Translations under genes and position numbers: made by a program | In this document: piece by piece, positions 7,901 to 13,898 of the stretch | Numbering within the stretch: the first letter of the stretch is position 1 | Layout: every line of letters starts with the position of its first letter | From: CAVQGZ01 sp964356295 | GTDB lineage: Bacteria > Actinomycetota > Actinomycetes > Jiangellales > Jiangellaceae | Direction of reading: 5' to 3' | Assembly (NCBI GenBank): GCA_964356295.1 | Contig: CAYHHE010000077.1 | Span: forward strand, 1 to 14,542 | DNA length: 14,542 nucleotides | Notes under the pieces: generated by a model | What the model was told of the DNA's origin: nothing | Databases searched by the model: none | The model's input: the letters and a program-made list of their open reading frames with translations, nothing else

Positions 7901-8725
7901 GGTTTCGAGTACGGCTACTCGGTCGCGCGACCGGAGGCACTGGTGCTGTGGGAGGCCCAGTTCGGGGACTTCCTCAGCGGTGCGCAGACGATCGTCGACG
8001 AGTTCGTCGTCTCCGGCGAGAGCAAGTGGGGACAGAAGTCCGGCGTGGTGCTGCTGCTTCCCCACGGGTACGAGGGCCAGGGCCCGGACCACTCCTCGGC
8101 ACGCATCGAGCGTTTCCTCACCCTTGCCTCGGGCAAAGCCTTCACCGTCGCGCAGCCGTCCACCCCGGCGAGCTACTTCCACCTGCTGCGGCGCCAGGCA
8201 CTCGACCCGGTGCACCGTCCACTGGTGGTCTTCACCCCGAAGTCCATGCTGAGGAGCAAGCGAGCCACGTCCGAGCCCGATGACTTCACCCAGGGCACCT
8301 TCCAGCCGCTGGTCCCTGCCGTGACGGACACCCCGGACGAGGTGAGCGTCCTCGTGCTGTGCTCGGGCAAGGTCTACTGGGAGCTGCTGGCCGCTGCGGA
8401 GGGTGCCGACCCCGCCGAGTCCCGCCATGTGGCGATCGCCCGGGTGGAGCAGCTCTACCCGCTACCCACCGCCGAGATCGTCGCCGAGGTGGCACGGTTC
8501 CCGTCACTCCGGGAGGTGCGCTGGGTCCAGGACGAGCCGGCCAACCAGGGCCCGTGGCCGACCATGGCACTGCACCTGCCGCCCCATCTGGAGCGGGCCG
8601 TGCCGGCAGTGCCGCTGACCCGGGTGTCGCGGCCTGAGTCGTCGGCGCCGTCGGTGGGCTCGCACTCGGTGCACCTCGACCAGCACCGGCTGCTGATGGC
8701 GCAGGCGCTGCGGACCTCGGGGTAG
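4985..8725 (+). CDS. kgd: multifunctional 2-oxoglutarate metabolism enzyme (2-oxoglutarate decarboxylase/dehydrogenase E1 fused to an E2-like acyltransferase)
   Basis: This 1246-residue protein has the actinobacterial KGD/OdhA layout. Residues 14-46 are the N-terminal E1 recruitment segment (FGANEWLVDELYQRW). About 50-125 is a Pro/Ala/Thr-rich linker. About 126-365 is an E2-type succinyltransferase core with the catalytic TYDHRVIQG (H334). The thiamine-diphosphate E1 part carries MPHRGRLNVLANVVGK (H561), GDAAFAGQGVVAETLNLS (from G660), NNQVGFTT and RRGHNEGDDPSYTQP, followed by the transketolase-like pyrimidine-binding and C-terminal domains. It lacks a lipoyl domain, so as in mycobacteria it should work with the lipoylated E2 and the E3 of the pyruvate complex, turning 2-oxoglutarate into succinyl-CoA, succinic semialdehyde or 2-hydroxy-3-oxoadipate. 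The GTG at 4985 is chosen because the family N-terminus follows directly. The next gene starts 3 nt after its stop. Confidence 0.97.
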   Translation: MTAQGSPPTPAGDFGANEWLVDELYQRWQSDPSSVDPAWNAFFQDYRVTANGGGTTTVAPSPAAQGRPAAAPAPTAPTPTPSAVSAPPPAPPPPPAPPVSTTTAATALARSAAAPQVEPAEPAVLRGPAARVVTNMQASLAIPTATSVRAIPAKLLVDNRIVISNHLRRSRGGKVSFTHLIGYAIVQALSHMPEMNVAFAEVDGKPGIIHQPTVNLGLAIDLQRPDGARQLLVPAIKRADSMDFATFWASYEDVVRRARSGQLTADDFAGTTISLTNPGTIGTVHSVPRLMPGQGAIIGVGAMEYPAQYLGASTDTLARLAVSKVLTLTSTYDHRVIQGAQSGDFLRLIHGLLLGEEGFYDEVFTSLRVPYEPIRWAPDIAVSHDEEIGRQARVLELIHAYRVRGHLMADTNPLEYQQRSHPDLDLTSHGLTLWDLDREFATGSFGGDRPFLRLRDILGILRDAYCRTVGIEYMHIQDPEQRAWVQRRVENRADRMPREDQLRILRKLNQAEAFETFLQTKYVGQKRFSLEGGESMIPMLDEVITKAAAAGMDEATIGMPHRGRLNVLANVVGKSYGQIFREFEGNIDPRTVQGSGDVKYHLGADGVVTTQSGQQIKVSLSANPSHLEAVNPVLEGIARAKQDVLARGEEFPVLPILLHGDAAFAGQGVVAETLNLSQLRGYRTGGTIHVIVNNQVGFTTAPRHSRSSVYSSDVARMVQAPIFHVNGDDPEACVRVARLAFEFRQAFKKDVVIDMVCYRRRGHNEGDDPSYTQPLMYDLIEAKRSVRKLYTEALIGRGDITIEQAEEALRDYQAQLERVFDETRDTGAGAEEESAYTTVPSYPSKPRRPEGGIVTATTSDLLARISKAYVEVPDGFTVHPKLLPQLQRRAASIIGGGIDWGTGEIIAFGSLLMDGRPVRLAGQDSRRGTFAQRFAVIVDRHTGEEWIPLRHLSDDEAPFYVYDSLLSEYAALGFEYGYSVARPEALVLWEAQFGDFLSGAQTIVDEFVVSGESKWGQKSGVVLLLPHGYEGQGPDHSSARIERFLTLASGKAFTVAQPSTPASYFHLLRRQALDPVHRPLVVFTPKSMLRSKRATSEPDDFTQGTFQPLVPAVTDTPDEVSVLVLCSGKVYWELLAAAEGADPAESRHVAIARVEQLYPLPTAEIVAEVARFPSLREVRWVQDEPANQGPWPTMALHLPPHLERAVPAVPLTRVSRPESSAPSVGSHSVHLDQHRLLMAQALRTSG

Positions 8726-8728
8726 CCG

Positions 8729-8944
8729 GTGTACTTCACCGACCGCGGCCTGGACGAGCTCGACGACACCCGCGGCGACGAGCAGGTGTCGATCGCCTGG
8801 CTGGTCGAGCGGATGCGCGAGTTCATCGACCTCAACCCCGAGTACGAGGCTGCCGTGGACCGCCTGGCGGCCTGGCTGGCACGACTCGACGACGAGGCCG
8901 AGCCGGAGGACAGCGACCTCGACCTGGCCGACCCCGACGCGTGA
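8729..8944 (+). CDS. DUF6104 family small acidic protein
   Basis: This 71-residue, strongly acidic protein starts with MYFTDRGLDELDDTRGDEQVS and contains LNPEYEAAVDRLAAWLARLDDE. It matches my memory of the small DUF6104 proteins encoded directly after kgd/sucA in many actinobacteria. It has no membrane segment, cysteine cluster or known catalytic motif. The GTG start lies 3 nt after the kgd stop, so the two are probably one transcript with coupled translation. The tight link suggests a role with KGD or its regulation, but no function is established to my knowledge. The gene converges on the oxidoreductase, with only 20 nt between the stops and no visible terminator. Confidence 0.85.
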   Translation: MYFTDRGLDELDDTRGDEQVSIAWLVERMREFIDLNPEYEAAVDRLAAWLARLDDEAEPEDSDLDLADPDA

Positions 8945-8964
8945 CGTAGTCGCCCGCGGGGCCG

Positions 8965-9933
8965 TCAGCGCGTCAGCACGATCTTGCCGAACACGTCTCC
9001 TGCGGCCAGCGCGGCGAACCCGTCCGCTGCCTCGGCCATCGGCAGGGCGGTGTCGATCACCGGGTGGATGTCGCGAACCACGCAGAACCTGAGCAGGCGC
9101 TCCAACTCGTCGCGCGTGCCCATCGTCGAGCCGACGATGCGCAGCTGCAGGAAGAAGACCCGGCTGAGCTCGGTCTCGGCGAGGTAGCCGGACGTGGCGC
9201 CCGAGACGACGACGCTGCCCCCTGGACGCACCGACCGTATCGAGTGCTTCCACGTCGCGGCTCCGACCGTCTCCATCACGCCGTCGACCCGCTCCGGGAG
9301 CCGCACGCCGGAGTCGAACACGGCGTCCGCGCCGAGGGACAGGGCTCGGGCTCGCTTGTGCTCGTCCCGGCTGGTCACCCACATCCGGTAGCCGGCCCGT
9401 GCCCCCAGCACGATCAAGGCAGTCGAGACGCCGCCTCCGGCCCCCTGCACGAGGACGGTGGAGCCCGGCTGCAGACCGGAGGCCGTGAACAGCATGCGGT
9501 ACGCGGTCAGCCAGGCGGTCGGCAGGCAGGCAGCCTCCTGCATCGTCAGCCCCTGCGGCAGCGGTAGCACGTTGCGCCGTGGCACCGCGACCATGTCGGC
9601 GAAGGTCCCCGGGTACCGCTCGGACAGCAAGGACCGACGCGGGTCGGTCGTCTCGTCGCCACGCCAGTCAGAGTCGGAGATCACCGAGTGGACGACGACC
9701 GGCGTGCCGTCCTCGACCAGCTCCCCGGCAGCGTCGCAGCCCAGGATCATCGGCAACCGGTCGGCCGGCAGCCCGACCCCCCTCAGGGACCACAGGTCGT
9801 GATGGTTGAGGCTGGCCGCCCGCACCCGCACCACGACCCAGTCCGCCGGGGGTGCCGGGTCGGGTTGCTCCCCCACCACCAGCCCGGTGAGCGGTGCGTC
9901 CGGGTCCTGACTTCTGGCATAGACAGCGAACAC
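8965..9933 (-). CDS. MDR-family NAD(P)-dependent oxidoreductase (zinc-binding dehydrogenase superfamily)
   Basis: This 322-residue protein has the GroES-like N-terminal domain (residues 1-125) and the Rossmann domain of medium-chain dehydrogenases. The dinucleotide loop is VQGAGGGVSTALIVLGA (162-178), and basic TSRDEHKRA (188-195) follows the second strand, suggesting NADPH. The catalytic-zinc cysteine of classic alcohol dehydrogenases is replaced (SLNHHDLWSLRG, N43), and the four-cysteine structural zinc loop is absent. It therefore probably works without zinc, like quinone oxidoreductases or enoyl reductases. The substrate is unknown. The start is GTG at 9933, with TACTTT 6 nt upstream pointing to a leaderless transcript. 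It is divergent from the lipoprotein gene. Confidence 0.9.
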   Translation of the reverse strand: MFAVYARSQDPDAPLTGLVVGEQPDPAPPADWVVVRVRAASLNHHDLWSLRGVGLPADRLPMILGCDAAGELVEDGTPVVVHSVISDSDWRGDETTDPRRSLLSERYPGTFADMVAVPRRNVLPLPQGLTMQEAACLPTAWLTAYRMLFTASGLQPGSTVLVQGAGGGVSTALIVLGARAGYRMWVTSRDEHKRARALSLGADAVFDSGVRLPERVDGVMETVGAATWKHSIRSVRPGGSVVVSGATSGYLAETELSRVFFLQLRIVGSTMGTRDELERLLRFCVVRDIHPVIDTALPMAEAADGFAALAAGDVFGKIVLTR

Positions 9934-9939
9934 GGGTCC

Positions 9940-9945
9940 AAAGTA
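9940..9945 (-). promoter_or_regulatory. -10-like element TACTTT of the oxidoreductase gene (leaderless)
   Basis: On the minus strand TACTTT is followed by GGACCC and then the GTG at 9933. No Shine-Dalgarno is visible. This is the same 6-nt spacing as at the VOC and sodN starts. Confidence 0.5.
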
Positions 9946-10022
9946 GACCCGCCGCCGCTGCTGCTCTGCCAGAGTTGAGGGGTTCGGCTGCGTGGCGAGG
10001 GCTGAGGGGAGAAGATCACGTC

Positions 10023-10931
10023 ATGGGGAGTCACGACTGGTCGAGATGGGCCGCGGGTCTGACCGGAGTGCTGATCCTGGCCGGATGCTCGACCCCGGAG
10101 GAGGGCGCCGTCGCCGACGTCGTACCCGAGGAGATCGCCGCGGTCGGGACGCTGCTGGCAGTCACCGACCCGACGTTCCCGCCAGCCCAGTTCCGCTCGC
10201 CCATCGAGTTCCAGGGTGTCCAGCGGGGCGACGTGACCGGCTTCGAGGTGGACCTGCTCGAGGCAGCTGCCGAGGAGATCGGGCTCGAGGTCGAATGGGT
10301 GGACGCGCCGTTCGAGGACGTGCTCGAGCAGGTGTCCAGCGGACAGGCCAACCTCGGGGCCGCCGCGATCGGCGTCACCGACGAGCGACTGGCCGACTAC
10401 ACCTTCGTCACGTTCTTCCAGGCAGGCACCCAGTGGGCGGTCCAGGAGCCGAACTCCGCAGGGATCTCACCGAACGCGGCCTGCGGGAAGCGGGTGGCCG
10501 TCCAGCGGGGCACGACGCAGGCCGACGACCTGGCCGAGCGCTCGGCTGACTGCGAGGACTCCGGCCAGGACCCGATCCAGGTCCTGGAGTACGAGCGGCA
10601 GGACGAGGCCACCGCCGCTGTGCTGTCTGGCCTGGCATCGGCCTTCCTCGCCGACACGCCTGCCGTGCAGTGGGCGATCCGCCAGTCCGGGGGCAGCCCC
10701 AGTGCGACCGGCAGCACCGATGTGGGTCGACTGATCAAGGTCGGCAAGGAGTACAGCGTCCTGACCTACGGTTGGGCCGTCGACCCCGAGGACGAGGAGC
10801 TGGCCGAGGCCCTCCTCACCGGTCTGCAGGCCGTGGTCGACAGCGGCGAGTACGAGGAGATCCTCGAGTTCTGGGGAGTCCAGGACGGGGCCATCCCGGC
10901 CGAGGACATCAAGGTCGTCGGAGGCGGCTGA
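10023..10931 (+). CDS. substrate-binding lipoprotein, amino-acid ABC transporter type (family 3)
   Basis: This 302-residue exported protein has a short signal peptide (RWAAGLTGVLILAGC) with a lipobox ending at C22, so it should be lipid-anchored outside the membrane. The mature part is a type-2 periplasmic-binding fold: LLAVTDPTFPPAQF, GDVTGFEVDLLEAAAEEIGL, a region with FEDVLEQVSSGQANLGAAAIGVT, the hinge YTFVTFFQAGTQWAV, then GKRVAVQRGTTQADDL and the C-terminal lobe. It probably binds a polar amino acid or similar small ligand. No permease or ATPase gene lies nearby, so it is an orphan here. The ATG at 10023 follows GAGGGGAGAAG, with a spacing on the long side. Its last 23 bases overlap the end of sodX on the other strand. 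Confidence 0.9.
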   Translation: MGSHDWSRWAAGLTGVLILAGCSTPEEGAVADVVPEEIAAVGTLLAVTDPTFPPAQFRSPIEFQGVQRGDVTGFEVDLLEAAAEEIGLEVEWVDAPFEDVLEQVSSGQANLGAAAIGVTDERLADYTFVTFFQAGTQWAVQEPNSAGISPNAACGKRVAVQRGTTQADDLAERSADCEDSGQDPIQVLEYERQDEATAAVLSGLASAFLADTPAVQWAIRQSGGSPSATGSTDVGRLIKVGKEYSVLTYGWAVDPEDEELAEALLTGLQAVVDSGEYEEILEFWGVQDGAIPAEDIKVVGGG

Positions 10932-11214
10932 CGCGCCCCGGCCGCGGCCACAGCCGTACTCGGACGACACCGATCAGGTCGGTGTCCGGGACGGCTCCGA
11001 CCGACCAGGAGTCCACTCCCTCACGCGGGTTGTCCCGCTCCACCCACCAGCCGGCCTGGTCCTGCCGGAGGACGCGCTTGACCACCGGGATCCCCTCGCG
11101 CAGGCGCAGCGCCACAACCTCTCCGGGTACCGGCACCTGGCGCCGGCGGACCAGAAGCAGGTCTCCCTCGGCGAGGGTCGGCTGCATCGAGCGGCCCCTG
11201 ACCCTGGCGAGCAT
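10909..11214 (-). CDS. sodX: nickel-type superoxide dismutase maturation protease
   Basis: This 101-residue S26-type peptidase is thought to remove the N-terminal propeptide of SodN so that the new terminal histidine can bind nickel. The serine box RGRSMQPTLAEGD (S9) and the lysine box PVVKRVL (K46) form the Ser-Lys dyad of signal peptidases. A later WSVGAVPDTDLIG strand is also typical. It lacks the membrane anchor of ordinary signal peptidases and should be cytosolic. ATG 11214 is chosen because GAGAGG lies about 7 nt upstream and the serine box follows as expected; the open frame extends further. It is divergent from sodN, with 55 nt between, the usual pairing. Its 3' end overlaps the lipoprotein gene tail to tail by 23 bp. 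Confidence 0.93.
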   Translation of the reverse strand: MLARVRGRSMQPTLAEGDLLLVRRRQVPVPGEVVALRLREGIPVVKRVLRQDQAGWWVERDNPREGVDSWSVGAVPDTDLIGVVRVRLWPRPGRVSRLRRP

Positions 11215-11257
11215 CCAGGCACCTCTCGCCGACCGGGCGCCACCGGCCCCACCGCGA

Positions 11258-11263
11258 TAGGGT
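11258..11263 (+). promoter_or_regulatory. -10-like element TAGGGT of sodN (leaderless)
   Basis: TAGGGT is followed by CGGAGC and then the ATG at 11270. The GGAG is only 1 nt from the ATG, too close for normal Shine-Dalgarno use, which favours a leaderless start. Binding sites for a nickel regulator were not identifiable by eye. Confidence 0.45.
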
Positions 11264-11269
11264 CGGAGC

Positions 11270-11683
11270 ATGCTCAGGACTCTGCTCACCACCGGCATTC
11301 TCCCGATCGTTGACGTCCACGCGCACTGCGACCTCCCGTGCGGCGTGTACGACCCCGCACAGGCCCGCATCGAGGCCCAGTCGGTGAAGGCGTGCATGGA
11401 GAAGTACCACGCATCCGACGACCCTGACTTCCGGGCTCGGGCCATCGACATCAAGGAGCAGCGCTCCCACCTGGTCAAGGAGCACCTGTGGGTGCTGTGG
11501 ACCGACTACTTCAAGCCACCGCACTTCGAGTCCTACCCTCAGCTGCACGGGCTGTTCAACGAGGCCACCAAGCTCGCCGGCGCAGCAGGGACCAAGGGGT
11601 CGACCGACATGGCGGTCGCCGACGAGCTGCTGGGGAAGATCGACGAGATCGCGGACATCTTCTGGGCGACCAAGAAGGCCTGA
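11270..11683 (+). CDS. sodN: superoxide dismutase, nickel type
   Basis: This 137-residue precursor has an 18-residue propeptide (ending VDVHA) followed by HCDLPCGVYDPAQARIEA, the nickel hook. After cleavage by SodX, His1, Cys2 and Cys6 of the mature enzyme bind nickel, and the tyrosine in GVYDP (Tyr9) is the active-site gate. The mature length of 119 residues is close to that of the Streptomyces enzyme, and HLWVLWTDYFKPPHFE is conserved in the family. It is a cytosolic homohexamer that disproportionates superoxide. sodX is divergent directly upstream. The stop TGA at 11681-11683 overlaps the presumed CTG start of the acetyltransferase by 4 nt, so the two are likely one transcript. Confidence 0.98.
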   Translation: MLRTLLTTGILPIVDVHAHCDLPCGVYDPAQARIEAQSVKACMEKYHASDDPDFRARAIDIKEQRSHLVKEHLWVLWTDYFKPPHFESYPQLHGLFNEATKLAGAAGTKGSTDMAVADELLGKIDEIADIFWATKKA

Positions 11684-12195
11684 CCGTCCGGCGGGCGCGT
11701 CCCGGTGACGAGGACGCGATCCATCGGATGATCCTCGAGCTCGCCGACTACGAGCGCGCCCCCGACGAGGTCCGCTCCACACCCGCCGACCTGGCGGCCG
11801 CGCTGTTCGCCGATCCGCCTCTCGTCCATGCCCACGTCGCGGCCGACGCCTCGCACTCCGACCTTGTCGGCTACGCCCTCTGGTACGTCACGTACTCGAC
11901 CTGGACCGGCCGGCACGGCATCTGGTTGGAGGACCTGTACGTCCGTCCCCACGCCCGTCAGCGCGGGGTGGGGCGTGCCTTGCTGGCCAGGCTGGGGCAG
12001 GAGTGCCGGATTCGGGAGTACCGTCGGCTCGAGTGGTGGGTTCTGGACTGGAACTCCCCCGCGCTGCGGTTCTACGAGTCCCTGGGAGCGAGACCGATGA
12101 CCGACTGGACAGTGCACCGAGTCGACGGGGCCGCGCTGGCCCGCCTGGCCTCCGAGTCCCGCACCGGTGGCAGGCAGCGTCGCCACCATGGGTGA
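11680..12195 (+). CDS. GNAT family N-acetyltransferase
   Basis: This 171-residue acetyl-CoA-dependent acetyltransferase shows the GNAT fold in order. TVRRARPGDEDAIHRMI is strand 1 and helix 1. GYALWYVTYSTW is at 64-75 and EDLYVRPHARQRGVGRALL at 84-102, with the acyl-CoA loop R-x-R-G-V-G. WWVLDWNSPALRFYESLGA is the C-terminal part. The pattern recalls the diamine/thialysine acetyltransferase branch (SSAT-like); the substrate is not known. No ATG, GTG or TTG lies at the right place: the first ATG (codon 17) would delete strand 1. The best start is CTG at 11680, overlapping the sodN TGA as CTGA. Its end overlaps the anti-sigma gene by 8 nt. Confidence 0.87.
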   Translation: MTVRRARPGDEDAIHRMILELADYERAPDEVRSTPADLAAALFADPPLVHAHVAADASHSDLVGYALWYVTYSTWTGRHGIWLEDLYVRPHARQRGVGRALLARLGQECRIREYRRLEWWVLDWNSPALRFYESLGARPMTDWTVHRVDGAALARLASESRTGGRQRRHHG

Positions 12196-12631
12196 GGACG
12201 ACCGCCCGACGGCTCCGGCGACCGGGGACCTGCTCACGCTCGAGGTACCCGCCGGAACCGCGTACGTGGGCCTGGTGCGCATGGTCGCCGCCGGGCTCGC
12301 CAGCCGCCTCGACCTGGACCTCGACCATGTCGAGGACGTGCGCCTGGCCGTGACCGAGGCATGCGCGGTCGTCCTGCCCGAGGCCGTCCCCGGTGCGTCC
12401 CTTCGGGTCAGCCTCCACGTCCATGCCGACGGCGTGGGGATCGACGTCGCTGCCCCGGCGCAGGTCTCGCAGGTCCCGTCGCAGGACTCCTTCGCCTGGA
12501 CCGTGCTTCGTGCCCTTGCCGACCAGGCCGCTGTGAGCATCGAGGACGGCACTCTGGCCGTCCGGATGCGGTTCAGCACCGGGGAGGACCCGGTGACGAT
12601 CGAGGAGGCCGCCGGAGCGGACCGGTCGTGA
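12188..12631 (+). CDS. RsbW-like anti-sigma factor (Bergerat ATPase fold, degenerate)
   Basis: This 147-residue protein resembles actinobacterial RsbW/UsfX-type regulators that hold a SigB/SigF sigma factor inactive. VRLAVTEAC (52-59) is the N-box helix. DGVGIDVAAPAQ is the following strand. QDSFAWTVLRALAD is the C-terminal helix typical of the actinobacterial group. The canonical N-box asparagine after the glutamate (E57) is valine (V61), and no DxGxG loop is visible, so ATP binding and kinase activity are doubtful. ATG 12188 is taken as the start because it overlaps the preceding stop; GTG 12167 is an alternative. The stop overlaps the sigma GTG start as GTGA, so the two proteins should be made in matched amounts. 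No anti-anti-sigma gene is adjacent. Confidence 0.87.
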   Translation: MGEDDRPTAPATGDLLTLEVPAGTAYVGLVRMVAAGLASRLDLDLDHVEDVRLAVTEACAVVLPEAVPGASLRVSLHVHADGVGIDVAAPAQVSQVPSQDSFAWTVLRALADQAAVSIEDGTLAVRMRFSTGEDPVTIEEAAGADRS

Positions 12632-13437
12632 CCGCGCCGTCCGGGCCGACGTCCCGGGACGACATGCGCGCGCGCAGCCGTGCCCTGTTCGACCGGCTGG
12701 CGCGCCTGGACGCCGCCGACCCCCAGCGCGAGCACGTCCGTTCCGACCTGGTCGCCCTGCACGCCGGACTAGCCCACGGCCAGGCACGCCGCTTCAGCCG
12801 GCGTGGACAGCCTGACGAGGACCTGCAGCAGGTGGCGATGATCGGCCTGATCAAGGCGATCGACCGCTTCGACCCGGGCCGCGAGATCGAGTTCTCCTCG
12901 TTCGCCATGCCGACGATCCGCGGGGAGATCCGCCGCCACTACCGCGACACCGCATGGGCCGTGCACGTCCCCCGTGGCCTGCGGGAACTGTCCGTGCAGA
13001 TCCCACCGGCCGTGGAGGTTCTCACCGCTGCGCTGGGCCGCTCGCCGCGACCCACCGAGATCGCCGGGCACCTCGGGGTCGACACGGACCGCGTCGTCGA
13101 GGCGCTCGGGGCGACGGAGGCGTTCACGGCCGTCCCACTGGATACGCCGGCGTCTGCTGGCCAGGCCCTGACCGAGACCATCGGGGGCGTCGACGAGGCG
13201 CTGGACCGTGTGGACGAGCGCGAGACCCTTCGACCCCTCATCGAGGCACTTCCCGAGCGGGAGCGGACCATCCTGCTCCTACGCTTCTTCGCGGAGATGT
13301 CGCAGAGCCAGATCGCCGAGCAGGTCGGTCTCTCGCAGATGCACGTGTCACGCCTGCTGAGCAGGACGCTGCGCGACCTGCACGACCAGCTCGCCGATGC
13401 CGCGGCCTCCTCCGACGAGGTCGAGTCGAGGACGTGA
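12628..13437 (+). CDS. RNA polymerase sigma factor, SigB/SigF/SigG subfamily
   Basis: This 269-residue group 3 sigma factor lacks region 1.1. Region 2 spans about residues 37-108, with DLQQVAMIGLIKAIDRFDP for core binding and FSSFAMPTIRGEIRRHYRD for -10 recognition. Region 3 follows (VPRGLRELSVQIPPAVE, about 114-195). Region 4 (205-255) carries LPERERTILLLRFFAEMSQSQ and the -35 helix QIAEQVGLSQMHVSRLLSRTL. It should direct stress or developmental genes and be held by the anti-sigma factor encoded directly upstream, whose stop overlaps its GTG start. I found no clear GTTT...GGGTA promoter upstream, so autoregulation is not shown. It converges on the next gene, with 7 nt between the stops. Confidence 0.95.
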   Translation: MTAPSGPTSRDDMRARSRALFDRLARLDAADPQREHVRSDLVALHAGLAHGQARRFSRRGQPDEDLQQVAMIGLIKAIDRFDPGREIEFSSFAMPTIRGEIRRHYRDTAWAVHVPRGLRELSVQIPPAVEVLTAALGRSPRPTEIAGHLGVDTDRVVEALGATEAFTAVPLDTPASAGQALTETIGGVDEALDRVDERETLRPLIEALPERERTILLLRFFAEMSQSQIAEQVGLSQMHVSRLLSRTLRDLHDQLADAAASSDEVESRT

Positions 13438-13444
13438 CCGCTGC

Positions 13445-13852
13445 TCAGGCAGGGGTCTGGACGTCGTCGCCCCGCCCGAACGCGACGCGACCGCCGTCGC
13501 GCAGCAGCAACCACAGCCCGGCCAGCGCAAGGCCGCCGAGAACGACTGTCCCGAGCCACAGGCCCTCGCTGGCCATGCTCGCCGCCAACGGGACAGCCAG
13601 CACCTGGACGAAGACGGCCGGGCCGTAGGCCCATCTGCCACCGCGCCAGGCGCCGGTTGCCACCCCGACGAGCATGGCCGCCACCAGCAGGAAGTAGGCC
13701 GAGGATCCCAGCGCCACCTCGGGTCGGGCGGCGTCCCCGCTCAGCAGGCCGCTCTGCTGCCAGATCGCTACCCCCAGCGTGAGGAACGCCTCCATTGCGA
13801 GGACCGCGGCAACTCGGTGCCGGCGGGTCCGGATCTCTCCGGGGGTGGACAC
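13445..13852 (-). CDS. small four-helix membrane protein, function unknown
   Basis: This 135-residue protein has four predicted membrane helices at about residues 13-31, 51-69, 75-93 and 98-117, with a short basic N-terminus (RTRRHR) that should stay inside. No motif identifies a function. GTG 13852 (VSTPGEIRTRRHR) is chosen because it directly precedes the first helix and a TAGGCT lies 7 nt upstream. The longer open frame up to 14005 would cover the lipid kinase start on the other strand and adds a low-complexity basic stretch, so it was not used. It is divergent from the kinase gene. Confidence 0.78.
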   Translation of the reverse strand: MSTPGEIRTRRHRVAAVLAMEAFLTLGVAIWQQSGLLSGDAARPEVALGSSAYFLLVAAMLVGVATGAWRGGRWAYGPAVFVQVLAVPLAASMASEGLWLGTVVLGGLALAGLWLLLRDGGRVAFGRGDDVQTPA

Positions 13853-13859
13853 GCCGGGC

Positions 13860-13865
13860 AGCCTA
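13860..13865 (-). promoter_or_regulatory. -10-like element TAGGCT of the small membrane protein (leaderless)
   Basis: On the minus strand TAGGCT, then 7 nt, then the GTG at 13852. No Shine-Dalgarno fits in the remaining space. Confidence 0.45.
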
Positions 13866-13884
13866 GGCGCAGGGGTGCCGTCGA

Positions 13885-13890
13885 TAGGCT
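13885..13890 (+). promoter_or_regulatory. -10-like element TAGGCT of the lipid kinase (leaderless)
   Basis: TAGGCT, then GGCCGCTC, then the GTG at 13899. It is identical in sequence to the divergent element 20 bp away, so the two promoters must share the space where their -35 regions would lie. Confidence 0.45.
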
Positions 13891-13898
13891 GGCCGCTC

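Noticed and set aside
7097..8428. Long minus-strand open frame inside kgd
   Set aside because: It is a shadow of the GC-rich codon pattern of kgd, without recognisable domains.
8945..8964. Terminator between the convergent small protein and oxidoreductase genes
   Set aside because: Only 20 nt are available and no stable stem followed by a T run is present.
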